NCBI GenBank assembly: GCA_910591455.2
Contig: OU342806.1
Coordinates: forward strand, 11,128,926 to 11,192,925
Length of the DNA stretch: 64,000 bases
Direction of reading: 5' to 3'
DNA from: Pholis gunnellus
Lineage: Eukaryota; Chordata; Actinopteri; Perciformes; Pholidae
A program made the translations under genes and the position numbers. Within the stretch, counting starts at the first letter, position 1. Every line of letters starts with the position of its first letter. The notes beneath the pieces were generated by a model that was given only the letters and a program-made list of their open reading frames with translations, searched no databases and was not told the DNA's origin. Below, in pieces: positions 36,607 to 48,559 of this stretch.

Positions 36607-39600
36607 ATGGGTAAGAAGAAAGCAAGCGGATCAGGCGCACTGGGTCGAGCGCTGATCAAGGAAAGACTCCAGGCAGGCCGAGGAAACAAGAGGGGCGACA
36701 GGGGCGACACCTGGGTATGTCAGGGCATCAACTAGCTTATATTAAACATGTTTAATCAAATCATAGAGGAGAGGACAGTTATTTCACTGGCTACGCCTGT
36801 GGAGATCAATTATACAGGAACACTTTTGTTTGCCATACTATCATAAAATTGTTAGAAATGGTTCCGTGTGGTTTTCTGTTAATGGAGGCGTTATTTGATA
36901 ATTGTTTCACATTTTCAGCGCCACACATGTGAGCTGAATGATGGCTATGACTGGGGACGGCTCAACCTGCAGTCAGTCACAGAACAGAGCTCCATGGATG
37001 ACTTTCTGGCCACTGCGGAAATGGCAGGAACAGAGTTTGTTGCAGGTAAGCGATACCTCACTTAACTCACGTGTAGTTCTTCGGTTGTACATGTACGCTG
37101 TGGCCAAATAATCACTTTTTACTTACCAAGCGTGGCAAGGGGTACTCACTGCCCCAATACATGTAATTCTCTGACTCAGCTGTTGTTCGTAAACCTCATA
37201 TTAAACTGAAAGCAAACCAAATTAACAATGGTTGTTGCACAGCCATTGTTGGGGTTGTACCTGTTGATACTGTGTTGTATGCAGCTGCAATGTAATAGTG
37301 TTGTCATTGAGCACATGAACTGGTAGGTCACCGTGTGCCTCACCCTCACAGCTTAGAGGATCAAAGATAAATTGTGCTCATGGGTAAAGGGCACTCAGAT
37401 GTATTCAGCCTTAAATGTTACTGTGTTGTCTACGACTCCTCTGTCCTTTGAGTCTACTGCTGTCTCTGACTGTTTCATGCTTCGTTTTCTTAGAGAAACT
37501 CAACATCAAGTTTGTGCCAGCGGAGGCCAGAGCAGGCTTAATAACAGCTGAAGAGCGAACCAGGCTGAAGAAGCTGCATGAAGACAACAAGCATTTACTC
37601 AGTATTCCGAGACGGTAAGTACGACAGATCTAGTTTATTTTATGAATTGGCCGTACTGTATTTCCTGCATTTTACATTTTTGTGATACCTCTCTCCTAAT
37701 TTTAAGCCCCCAATGGGACGAAGGCACCAGTGCAGAAGTGCTTCAGCTAGCAGAGAAAGACAGCTTCTTGGAGTGGAGACGAGCGCTTGCACAGTGTGTA
37801 ATATTCTGTATTCTCAGTCACCGTTTTTTTTTAAAGATGGTTATCTTATAAGCATTAGTGTTGTTGTTTTTTATTGTCTAAAAAGTTGTATAAAAAAAAT
37901 TGAAAACAGCGATTGTAATATGGTTACATCAGTGTAAGATTATTGGTGTCAGCAATTTAACTCCAAGTGTTCCCCTTAAAGACTAGAAGAGGAACAGAAG
38001 TTAATCCTCACCCCATTTGAGAGGAACCTGGAGTTCTGGAGACAACTGTGGAGAGTGATCGAGAGGAGGTAAAAAGAAAAAGAAAAAGCTGTATACAGCT
38101 GTCAGCTTGTACCTGTCTTTAATAAGGAATGTGTGCTCCTTGTGTACTCAATGCAAATGTTCATGTTTTTCCTGTAGTGACATCGTCGTTCAGATTGTTG
38201 ATGGCAGAAATCCGTTGCTGTTCAGATGTGCTGACCTGGTAAAGTACATTTGGTAGAGTTGTTTAAGTGGAAAAAGGAAGATGCATAAACTGTTTAAGGA
38301 GGATGGAACTAAACTGTGACTTACCTTCCAGTGTTTTTCCACCCTGCATTAGGATACATACATCTTTTCTGTCACCTTTAAACTGCTTGTTCTCTCTTTT
38401 GAATGGTTTTTCATCTCGAGTTTTTTCCTCAAAGCTTTCTAACATCTCTACTTACTGTAGTTATTTCTAAATAAGTGAAATAATCAAATTAAATAGAAGA
38501 GGAAAACAGCAGAAATACTGTACACAAGTGAACAAACATTTGACACTTTTCTGTTGTGTGCCGCCAGGAACTGTACGTAAAGGAAGCGTCGGAGCATAAG
38601 GTTAACATGGTGTTGGTGAATAAGGCAGACCTGCTGACCAAGGAGCAGAGGCGAGTGTGGGCCAGATACTTCCAGAAACAGGGGCTGAGGGCAGTTTTCT
38701 GGTCTGCGCTGGCAGAGAACGACAGACTGGAGGCAGAGGAAAAGGTGAATTTGAATGTATGTGTTAATATATTCGTGTACATTTCTTGGGAGCAAGTGTA
38801 GATCTACTGCAGCATGGGGAGCTGGATGTTATCAGTTTGTGATTTCAGATTGTTCTGGAAAAATGCTTGTGAATGTGTGTAGACCTTTTTAGCATATTCA
38901 GACTTGCTGCTGCTGCCTTTAAAGCCAGTATCAGAGTGTAAAACGTCTCCTCTCACAGGGCATGGAAGTGGAGGAGCCAGAGTGTGGAGAGAGTGAAGAA
39001 GAAGAAGAAGAAGAAGAAGAAGAAGAAGAAGAAGAAGAAGAAGGAGGACAGCCAGACAATGACAAAGACTTGATCCAAAAAGGGGCAACTGGAGAGGTGG
39101 AGATGAAGGCAGCAGAGGAGGAGGAGGACGACGACGACGACGACGACGACGAGGATGAAGAGGAACAAGAGAGTGGTACAGACGAAGAGCAGCGGGTAAA
39201 GATAACTGTGGCTGAAGAGGACTGGCACACCTGCTCAGAGGATGATGGAGATGAAGAAGAAGAAGGGGGAGTTGCTTCATCCTTCCACAACTCAAGCCGG
39301 CTGCTGCATAAGGATGAGCTGCTTGACGTGTTTAAGGCTGTTCACAACGGGCCCCGGTGTAAAGAAGGACAACTAACAGTGGGAATGGTGGGTGAAACGT
39401 TAACACGACACAATCGACTGCAAAATGCATGCTGTGATCAAGTCCCGTTATGAGTCTTCTGATTGGTTTTGTGAATGAATTCAACAGGTTGGGTATCCTA
39501 ACGTGGGGAAGAGTTCCACTATCAACACTATTCTAAGGAACAAGAAGGTGTCTGTTTCAGCCACTCCTGGACACACTAAGCACTTTCAGGTACAGTACAG

Positions 39601-41377
39601 CTCTTCAAACCTCTCGATGTGAATTCAATTCTGTCATTATCAGAAAGCCTAATGTGTGATTGATTGTGTTGCCTTTTCTTGACACGTATAACAGACTCTG
39701 TTTGTGGAGCCAGCCCTGTGCCTCTGTGACTGCCCAGGTCTGGTCATGCCCTCCTTTGTTTCTACCAAAGCTGAGATGATCTGCTCTGGGATCCTTCCCA
39801 TTGACCAGATGAGAGATCACGTACCTGCAGTCTCCCATATATCCTTTTGTATGCTGTTGGCGAAGCACCTGCAGAATCCTGCAGCAGTTTTTTAAAGTCA
39901 GTGACACAGAACATCTAATCATGGCAGCGTGATCAACTGCAGCCCTCTGTCACTATGCCCCCAGCATCAGCTGGTGATTTATTTACCGTAATGAATTCAA
40001 ATAACCAAAATCAATTTTAAACTGTACACCTAGAATCTTGAGTTTGGACTTCATGAAGCTCAGAGCCCCTCTAACTTTAAGAGTTTGTTGGATCTTGGTT
40101 AAGTCTTTAACAGATTGATCACATATGTCAGGTGATCCCTCGGCATGTCTTAGAAGGCACCTATGGCTTCAACATCATCAGACCACGAGAAGATGAAGAC
40201 CCCGACAGGCCTCCCACCTCTGAGGAGATGCTGATGGCTTATGGATGTGAGATTAACAGTTATTTATTGTGTCTACAGTAAACTCAATGCTTTTGAATAA
40301 GAGCAGCATAAAGTGCATTATTGTGTTTCCCTCTATTTTAGACATGAGAGGCTTTATGACATCGCACGGCCAGCCTGATCAATCCAGATCAGCCCGATAC
40401 ATCCTGAAGGATTTTGTCACTGTGAGTGCTACACCCGAGTCAGAACTGAAACGTTACGACATGTTGTTGTTGTTTTTTTACTTACTTATTTGTCGTAGCT
40501 AACGTTGAATAAGACGAGGGAACAGTCCATTGTGTGTCAAACATGTGAAGACTGTCTCTAAAGTCATCATGTGACACCACTCTCTGGAAGATTGTTGATA
40601 TTTGAACTCAACACTCAAACAAATAATAATAATAATAGATTTACCGCCGCTCTCGCTCCCACATACTTGTTGCCACAAGTATGTTAATTCACTTGTAGCA
40701 TGACCTGCGATACTTGTGAATTCTCTGTGCATCTGTTTTATGTTTAAAAAAACAACAGGGATCTTTGGTTGTGTAGCTGCACATTGGAGTATAATGAAAT
40801 TGTTGTCTATCATTGATTAAAGATGCATTAAGATATGTGCGTCCTGAATTGAACACCCTCTCCCTAACACACGCAACCTAACAATGTTGACTCCTTACAG
40901 GGAAAGCTTCTGTACTGCCATCCTCCTCCACATATCAACGCTCAGGACTTCCAGCCGCAGCACAACAGCTTCCTGAAAATGGACTCAGACTGCTGTGACC
41001 TCTCCTCTTCCACAACAACAAACAAACCAAACAAAATCAGGAGAATTGAAAATGTGGTTGACAAGAACTTCTTCCATCAGGTACTATAAATATGTTGTTT
41101 TCTTATTCGTAAGACAAATGCCTTAATAGTGGTTGTCATAGAATATACAAATATGTGGAATGAAATGCTTGAGTATTGATGGGATCTCAATCTTCAGGAG
41201 AATGTGCGGGCGCTCTCCAAGGGGGTTCAGTCTGTTATGGGCTACAAGCCAGGCAGCGGACCCGTCGGCCCAGGAAAACCTGGTTCAGAGGTGGTGGAGG
41301 GAAAACCCTGGAAAAAACACGGCAACAAGAACAAGAAGGAGAAAGTACGCCGTCTTAACAGGCACCTGGAGGCCTGA
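36607..41377 (+). CDS. lsg1: LSG1, large-subunit GTPase 1 (60S export/recycling GTPase), 14 coding exons
   Basis: Coding exons: 36607-36714, 36919-37045, 37494-37614, 37707-37793, 37982-38068, 38178-38238, 38568-38744, 38959-39387, 39488-39589, 39695-39838, 40123-40246, 40342-40421, 40901-41080, 41198-41377. Total 2,007 bases, 668 residues (human about 658). All junctions keep frame. The GTPase motifs are circularly permuted, as is typical of the YlqF/LSG1 family: G4 NKAD (215-218), G5 SAL (243-245), G1 GYPNVGKS (401-408), G2 around TPGHTK, G3 DCPG (445-448). VDGRNP at 184-189 replaces the usual VDARNP. The linker between G5 and G1 is very acidic, with E16 (269-284) and D8 (313-320). A basic C-tail follows (KKHGNKNKKEKVRRLNRHLE). 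LSG1 acts on cytoplasmic pre-60S subunits to release NMD3; GTP hydrolysis drives this. Intron 10 is U12-type AT-AC. Start ATG overlaps a donor-like GTAAGT. Confidence 0.96.
39839..40122 (+). other. lsg1: U12-type AT-AC intron in LSG1 (intron 10)
   Basis: The intron begins ATATCCTTTT, an exact match to the minor-spliceosome donor consensus, and ends GATCAC. A branch-like GTCTTTAAC (40,103-40,111) lies 12 bases before the end, within the narrow U12 window; it matches the TTCCTTAAC consensus at 7 of 9 positions. No usable GT donor exists near the end of exon 10. This junction gives VPAVSH joined to ICQVIPRHVLE, which agrees in length with the human protein around VSLVCQNIPRHVLE. Confidence 0.88.
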
Positions 41378-41807
41378 CGAAGATTTGAAATCAAAGCAAT
41401 TTCAATTATGGAATGTACACATGTGATTTCAGAGGAATTAATGCTGAGTAGTATCCGTAGGTAGATATCGTCCCTTTAATCTTGTGAGTACAGACATTTT
41501 TGGCTGTCTCAGTATTAACAAATGAGGTGCATAATATGTCATATATATATACTGCTCTGGTTAGAAGATCATATTGACGCAATGCATTCCATCAACTGGA
41601 CCACCGGTTGTACATCAGATCTCACCACAGTGTTCGGAAATTGATTAAACACCCAGAGGGTGTGAATTTTATAAGACATTGAACATCACTTTATTTACTT
41701 GTATTATGAAGGACGCATCACAAAGTCTAAATTACCCGGAGAAATGATTGTTTGATACTGCTTTTAGTCATAAAAGATGTGATTAATGTCACAAAGCTGT
41801 ATTATAA

Positions 41808-41813
41808 AATAAA
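41808..41813 (+). terminator. LSG1 polyadenylation signal candidate
   Basis: AATAAA about 430 bases after the LSG1 stop, followed by a GT-rich TTGTTTGTTTTC stretch, as expected of a 3' end. The UTR therefore ends near 41,830. Confidence 0.6.
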
Positions 41814-41829
41814 TTGTTTGTTTTCATGT

Positions 41830-42575
41830 CGGTGCATCCTTTCTTTACTCCATTTCCACCAGGTATCATCGGTTAATGCAACACAATACAAAGTAGTAAA
41901 GGAAAATAATCTGTATTGGAAAATGTTTGGAAAATGTAAATTACATATTCAAACTATTGTTAATACCTAGGGGCGTATGTATTAATGTAGAGATTCATCT
42001 CTAAAAAAAAGTTTAATTTGCTGCAGTTTCATTGACTTAACATTTACATTAATCAATATTTTGATATCAGAATTTAATTAAATGAAAGTAAAAGGTTGAA
42101 TTCACCTAAACCCATGAAATCTGAAGATGTGCAGAAGATTACGGAAAAATAAGAGGTCAACATATAGATTTGATCTGAATGTTGTCCTGTTGTTGATTTT
42201 TGTTTAAACCTTTCTGTATAAGGGGGTTTTGCTCCCAGGCCAGCATATCAAAGTTGACTTGATTTATTATCGGAGCTATATCGATTGCATAACATTGCAT
42301 ATAAATGTCTATGGAAGCTCGACTTTGAGGTTGATCTCCAACTAAATGATCAAACAAAGCATGGACGCATTAGTTTCAATTTAGCCTTCAAAACTGAGAC
42401 TTCTAGAGCTTTCTTCCCGCAACATCGAGTGCTCCATATAAGGCGTCACAGGTGAGCTCCTCCCTACAACATGCAGGTGCTTCCATCATGACTTTAGGGA
42501 GTCTGACGGCTGCACAGGTGCTGCATGGATTAGTTTGTTCGAGCACAACGAAATGTAAGCCTATTCGCAATTGAC
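41830..42575 (+). promoter_or_regulatory. Short intergenic spacer and TMEM44 5' region
   Basis: About 0.75 kb lies between the LSG1 3' end and the TMEM44 ATG. 41,840-42,370 is AT-rich with nothing recognised. 42,400-42,575 is richer in CpG and is the likely TMEM44 promoter and leader. No TATA box stands out. Confidence 0.4.
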
Positions 42576-45500
42576 ATGGGGGGACGTACGTTGACCCTGG
42601 AGGGTCAGACAAGAGGAAATCTCAACACCTTTCCCTTCGGTTTGGATGAATTTTGCGTCGATTCGGTCACTACCTGCCTCTCTCATAACGCAGACAAACG
42701 TTGCGTCCCCATCGGTCTCAGCCTTCTATCCGCGCTGTTTTTACTCCTGTCATGCTTTCTGTAAGTCTGTCTTAAATCAGCATTAGTTCCAGTAATATAA
42801 AAATAAAAAACGTTTTAACAATAAACCCGTATCACCTCTTTAAGCTTCGTGTATCAGAGGTGCACATTTCGAGGAGAAAATCCAGGAGGAACCATCTCTT
42901 TCCTCTACAGCTTCCTCGGTAACGTGTGCAGCACAATAGGAGCCATTCTGTCCAGACAGCTGCATATTCAGGTAACATAGTTTTTAATCATGGCACTTTT
43001 ATAAAAATCAAATTGTATACAATAATAAGTCATCTCTGCTTCCTGCTCTGTAGGTTTTGATGGGTGCTTTTGCTGCTGCTATGGATGCTGTTAGTTTTAT
43101 TTCTTGCTGCTGCCATGTGCTCCTGTACTGGAACTCAAAGGCAGGTATGTATAGAAAAAACGCCATATCTCAATAACATTAATGCAAACCTTATCCTTCT
43201 CAATCTACCAACTGTACCTTGTTCAAACAAAGTGGAGAAGGTGTTTTTAGTAGTAGCATCCAACTGGAAAAACCCTTTAGGCAAAACAGTAAGCAACGTA
43301 TCAGAGACGCTCTACAGATAACCAAAGGCATGAATAGAGGATGTGTTAACTGTGTCCAACTGCAAAGGTGTGCGTGTGCGTGTGCGTGTGTGTGTGTTTG
43401 TTCTATCGCATTCTCAGGCAAGAGGCTGAGGATGACGAGAGGGCGGAGGAGGCAGCACCTCCTTGCCGTGTGTGTACTGATGGTAGTTGCGGGAGGCTTT
43501 TTGCAATCCAAGGTGACCCATTTCCCAGCAGTGAGGCCTCTCATTGGCAGGAGGAGACTGCTGCATGCCACCCTCCAAGTGAGCAAACACCACCGCTGTA
43601 GCTAGTTGTAGTCATTTTAATTGTGTAGTCATTTTAATTGTATGACTTAGTGTAGTTCCACGGACAAATGCATTTACATTCCGTGTGTAGTGACAGGTGG
43701 AATTTGTTTGTACATCTAGACTTTTCTCACATTCATGTGGCGCTCTGCAGCTTTAAATACTCCGTAGTGTATTTCACAGCATCTTCAATTCCGGCAGTGT
43801 GGATCGATGTTCATGTTCTTCAACTTGGTCTATTTAGACTTACCTCCTCGTGTTGTATCAGACATTATAACAACTTTAAAAGTGTTCTTCTAACAGGACA
43901 ACACTGAAGTCCTGGGTTACGTACTTGGCCTGCTGTCCTGTGTCATCGCCTGTACCTCCAGGTTCCCTGCTCTCTGCAGAGCAGTAAGTGACAAACAGTA
44001 CATGAGTGTTTTGGTGTCAGATCTGACACTTATTGCTTTCCCAAAGTAGTTCCCAGTGTTCAATCCTTTTTAAATAAATTACATTTATTTTCTCCCTTTT
44101 AGTACAGAGGGCAGATGTTGACCTGGGCCTACATATTCTCTGGACTGCTGTGCTCGCTGTCTGGTGCCCTCTACGCTGCTGCCATACTCCTCTACGACAC
44201 TCAGTTTAGGTTTCTTTTAAGAGTCATGCCGTGGCTGCTGTCAGCAATATGCTGTGTCATCATGGACCTTCTTGTATCCTTATATGGCAAAAAGTGACCG
44301 CATCTTACTCACTCCGTCAGGCTCAGGGCTTCACACCAAACCTTTTAACCACAGAACTGTAGGTGGTTCATGGTAGCATTCACAACAATGATTCAGATTC
44401 ACCAAGTTCTGAACTCTCTCTGGTAACTGTTTAAGCAACAGCGGTAGACACCATGATGTAACAGAAAGAGAACGAGCAACACAAGCAGAAACCCAAAAGT
44501 CATCAATACAAAATGCAAGCGAAGGACTTCACTATACTGCCTACAATGTTGGACCTCAGGGAAATAACCTGTACAAGTAGATTAAATGATGTCTTGAATT
44601 GCTTGACTGTATGTGAATTGTATCGACTTTCAGCCAGGTGTCGACCTTTAATCCAACGTCTTCAGATTCTTGTCGTCCACTGGTGGAGGAGAGGAGCCAC
44701 GCAGAAGCTTACTGTTTTTTCTCCAGACAAAGAGAGCCTTTTACTTGGCTCCCTCATCCTCACTGAGGATAATGCTGTCATGAAGAGACAAAGAAAACGG
44801 CAAGCTTATTCGTCAGCAGGGACAAAAGTACGGTTTGATACTTGGCGTTTGTGGTCCTATTGGTTTTTCTTAACCCTAGAAATTGTACAGGAATCATTAT
44901 CTCAACAAACTTTCTGAGTAAATAAAGTAACAACTAACCAACTGTTTTATATTAACATTGACCGTATTTCACTCATTAAATTACCAGGATGCGTCTCTTT
45001 AAATGTGCTTAAAGTAACAGAATGCAGGCATTCCTCTGCAAGGTTTGAGTCATTTTCGTAGAATGAATGGGAATGATGCTTTTTCAGTTTGGGTTTGATC
45101 ATAATTCTATTCAACCTTTTATTCAAAGACAAAAAATATCCAGAAGATGACTGAGATGGGTGGTTATATGGATGTCACAGTTCAACCTGCGGGGAAAGTA
45201 AGTGAAGAATCTGTGGTGGAACAGACTGCATACTCTCATTATATTTTCTCATTGGTCATCCTGTTTTTCTTTTGCAGATATGCCTTAAGGAGGTGATGTC
45301 CAAGGAGGAGGTGGAGGACCGGTCTCTCAACCAGCCGGTGCGAGTGATCACAGTCGACAGTTTCTGCTCCTCAGATACATCCTGTGACTCTTCACTAGTC
45401 AGCTCTGACCTGGAGGTGGGTTGGAGGCCTGTTTAGCCCCGTTGGTGAGCAGTATGACCTCTTCTTTCAAACTTCAGTAAGCTAAACAGTCCGAGCAGAG

Positions 45501-47729
45501 ATCCAAAGTTAATGCTTCCTTCATAGATTCAATGCAAAATACTTACACCGATAATGTAGTCAGCAACTGCACAAGAAATGGTTCTTTTTTGGGGGGGGTT
45601 TAAGTCAACAACCCTATTAACTCTTCTAATTTAATGTTTAGTAAGTAACAACCTCTAAGTCTCAAATGTACACTGTTGCATTTTTTTTCCTGCAATCATA
45701 ACCATATTTAGGAATATCTTGTCTGTTTTGCAGTGGTGAACAATGATCTCAGACTCGAGCCTGTCAATAAATAAAGCTGTGTGTATTTCTCACAGTGGGC
45801 CTACCACTAGGTGGCGACAGCATGTTGACATAATGTGTGTTTCATGACTACTGTGTAACTGAATGAATATAACAGGGTGGATGACCGCTGTTAAATTGTG
45901 CAATATCACCTTTCGTGAACTGCTTGAATTGATTATCTTTTTATATGGGCTTATGTAACGTGTTTTCCCTGCACAGCACGGAAGTTCATGCAGAGGTTAC
46001 AGTCGAGACACTGCAATTGACCTACTTAAAGGGTTGAAACGGCACTGTGTGTTCTTCTTTCCATCTACTTTACTAGATGTATAATGCCACCTTTAATGCC
46101 TCACATATACATTTTAGAGGTTATAATGAGCAGCCTCTGAGGAAGTCACAAGAAGAAGTAACAGTCAAGACAGGTCAGCAGTTTGATCTGCTGCACACCG
46201 AGATTTGTGCTTTTCACATGTGACCTCGAGGGAAGTAAGTCAGACAGTTGTTGGAGGTTCTTGTCATCATACTATTTTAGGATTGATGAGTCGTACTCTA
46301 TAGAGAGACCCGTGTGTGTGTGTGTGTGTGTGCACGTGGTTTGTGGGTAAAAGTGTATGGTGAGAATATTTGTGAGAAGCATGATTTGTTTCTTAACTGG
46401 TGATTTGAAGTAAAGTGATACGTGGCTTCACTCTGCAGTGTACAATTGTGCGCAGAATTAAATATTGGCTACGCAGCAAAAAAGCAATCATTTTTTTGAG
46501 GGCAGCTCACATTTTATATAAACTCCCCTCTCTAAAAAGGCACAGTTTGAGTTTGCACAGAGAGTGAAATTACAAGCTGTTCCTTTTCAGGCGCTCACAG
46601 CCACAAGAGAAACTCCCTTCATGTTCCGCTGTAGAAAGTCAAGCTATGGAGGGTGTCATTTAATCCAAGAAACAAGGGCGAATGGTGTGAGCACAAACAA
46701 TTGCCACTTGATACTGTTGAACAAACAGGAAAAGGCAAATGACTTGAATGCCCTTATTACAGTTGGTGTTATAGAGAAGTAAGGGGGCTCAAACAAAGTG
46801 TTCAAAATGTACTGCGCGTACAAGTTGTATGTGGTAAAGCATACAATTTGATCTGGCTGAGTGAATACTCTTCAATTTAATCTAATCTCAACTCTTGTTG
46901 GTTCGTGGAGGTTTGTTTGCCCCGAGCACTGGAGCTTCCAAATATTCTGTGTTTTGGGGGCAGCAACGATTTTAGTCTTTTTTTAGTCTGAACTCTTTGT
47001 CGAAACAAAGACGGCAGGTAAATTCATAGATTGGTCCCTCCCTGCCAGCCCCCCCCCCCCCATGCTAGTTAGAATTAACAGACGCTGTTTACTTGGTGAT
47101 TCAATGGAAAGATGGTTTAACACAGTGTCTAATGTTTAATCTCAAATTCACAGACTGCTCTTTGAAAACTTAATTTTTATTGGGTTGCAAAACCTTTCCA
47201 CTACATTGAACGCAGAGGTTACCCAACTGTAAAATGTTTCAAAGCAAGCTGAGGACAGAGAGGAAGAGATCAGTGCTAGTGAACAATTTTTAGATATACA
47301 TATAACATGAATTTAAATGTCTGCTTTTCATATCGCCATAATTGCTGATCATGATAAAACCACACTGCAGCATTTTGGAGTGTGCTGCCTGCATACACTG
47401 GGCAGTCAATGCAGCCAGCAGCTTGAATTGTCTATTGTGCTGTGTGTTTCTTGCACATTTCTGCTGAGTGCCGGCTCTTCACTGAGGTGAAGAGAGGGGG
47501 GGGGGGTTGTATGTACTGAGGGGTACAGCCGGGGTTGGAATTGTTTGAGATTTGCCTTGTGGCCTAATTGTTCTCCAGTAAAGGATCTTTGATTAAATAC
47601 CAGGGCTGGGCCTGTCTGCCTAGGAAGTTGTGCAGAATGCTTGCCTTGTCTATAAGGGGCCAGTGTTACCCTCTGCTATTTTGGGATACGTTTATGGTCT
47701 GTTGTGTGATGTCTGCTGGCCAGGACTTA

Positions 47730-47762
<33 letters not shown>

Positions 47763-48210
47763 TGCATTCTCGACATTTAGCTGAGTCTGTTACACAACAT
47801 GAGTCATAAAAAAAGTATTACATTTCAGGATCTCGCATTGAAAAAAACAGTGTTAAATGGGATGAGGATCAGGGCCTAACAACAAATATTCCTGTTTTTG
47901 GAGAAAAAGGGCTTGATGAAGGGTATTTGCTCTGCTACGGAAACAGTTTGCGCAAACAGCAACCACTATGACACATTGGTTGTATACCCAGAAACAGGTC
48001 TTAGTGTCTACAGGGATGGTTAGTAAGCTATGGTGACTCGTGTATAAATTGTAAAATATGACATGATAATCCTTCGGCTGTTATTCTGTATCTATAATAA
48101 TATCTTAACCTGTCCATATTTTCCAGTGGGATTTTGAAGAGGCAAATTCCCAGTGGATTGAACCAACTGCAAAACAACAGGAGGGGGATAAATTTCCACC
48201 GCAAGAGTAG
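42576..48210 (+). CDS. tmem44: TMEM44, multipass membrane protein, 10 coding exons
   Basis: Coding exons: 42576-42760, 42845-42971, 43054-43144, 43418-43578, 43897-43983, 44103-44273, 44666-44827, 45129-45197, 45278-45415, 48127-48210. Total 1,275 bases, 424 residues; every junction keeps frame. Hydrophobic segments fit a membrane protein of about seven spans, e.g. LSLLSALFLLLSCFLFVY (residues about 49-66), a span in exon 3, LLAVCVLMVVAGGF, VLGYVLGLLSCVIAC, YIFSGLLCSLSGALYAAAIL and LLSAICCVIMDLLILVVHWW. Family-like blocks: RRRLLHATLQDNTEVLGYVL, FLLRVMPWLLSAI and the soluble tail MGGYMDVTVQP, QPVRVI, SSDLEWDFEEANSQW. The tail matches human TMEM44 blocks SRYMELTIEP and NSDLEWDPED. Least certain are the exon 7 donor (GTACGG) and the exon 8 acceptor. 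Function is unknown to me; TMEM44 has been grouped with PQ-loop-like seven-span proteins, but I am not sure of that. Confidence 0.88.
44274..44665 (+). other. tmem44: U12-type GT-AG intron in TMEM44 (intron 6)
   Basis: The donor is GTATCCTTAT, matching the U12 GTATCCTTT consensus at eight of nine positions. The acceptor CTTCAG ends at 44,665. A weaker branch-like ACCTTTAAT (44,644-44,652) has its A 14 bases upstream of the end. This splice joins IMDLL to ILVVHWWRRGATQKL, aligning with human DLAIIFLSCVMKSKMRQAL without a gap. The alternative, reading on from exon 6, stops after seven codons. Confidence 0.78.
45416..45775 (+). other. Possible alternative last exon of TMEM44
   Basis: If the GTGGGT donor at 45,416 is not used, the frame reads five codons (VGWRP V region) to TAG at 45,434-45,436. 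Overlapping AATAAA signals lie at 45,766-45,775. This would produce a shorter isoform lacking the conserved WDFEEANSQW tail. Confidence 0.35.
45776..48126 (+). other. TMEM44 last intron (central and right part)
   Basis: No exon was found between 45,416 and 48,126. Short (GT)n tracts lie at 46,312-46,333 and 47,734-47,762, and C- and G-homopolymers near 47,050 and 47,500. The acceptor CATATTTTCCAG ends at 48,126. Confidence 0.6.
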
Positions 48211-48347
48211 CCAACAAACCCCAAACTCGATAACATCTGCACCTGTGCCATGTTTGGACTCTCTTCTGTAAACTTGGCAAAATGACAAACAAATGTAAAT
48301 CTTAATTAATAATGTGATACACATCATGGTGCATTAATATCAGGGGA

Positions 48348-48353
48348 AATAAA
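48348..48353 (+). terminator. TMEM44 polyadenylation signal candidate
   Basis: AATAAA about 140 bases after the distal stop. Further AATAAA copies at 48,504-48,509 and 48,528-48,533 could serve a longer 3' UTR. Confidence 0.5.
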
Positions 48354-48559
48354 AAGTGTAAACACCGAACTGTTATCGGTCTTGTTTTACTTTACAGTTT
48401 AGCTAACATCATCTTTCTCATCACCTCAACGTTGTTGGTAAAGTTATGGTGAAAATTGCTGATATTTTGATTGAATGTTGCAATGTGCTGCTTTGTCCAA
48501 AGTAATAAAATCAAAGATTTTCATTCCAATAAATGTCATTATCTACTGCCGAATTCGGT

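Noticed and set aside
38804..39295. Minus-strand frames of 90-163 codons opposite LSG1 exon 8
   Set aside because: Shadows of the GAA/GAC repeats in the real LSG1 exon.
39695..39895. LSG1 exon 10 reading on to the stop at about 39,893
   Set aside because: The extension SFCMLLAKHLQNPAAVF departs from the family; the U12 junction at 39,838 restores it.
44513..44917. 134-codon single-exon gene
   Set aside because: Its central part is TMEM44 exon 7 (44,666-44,827); the outer parts are intron.
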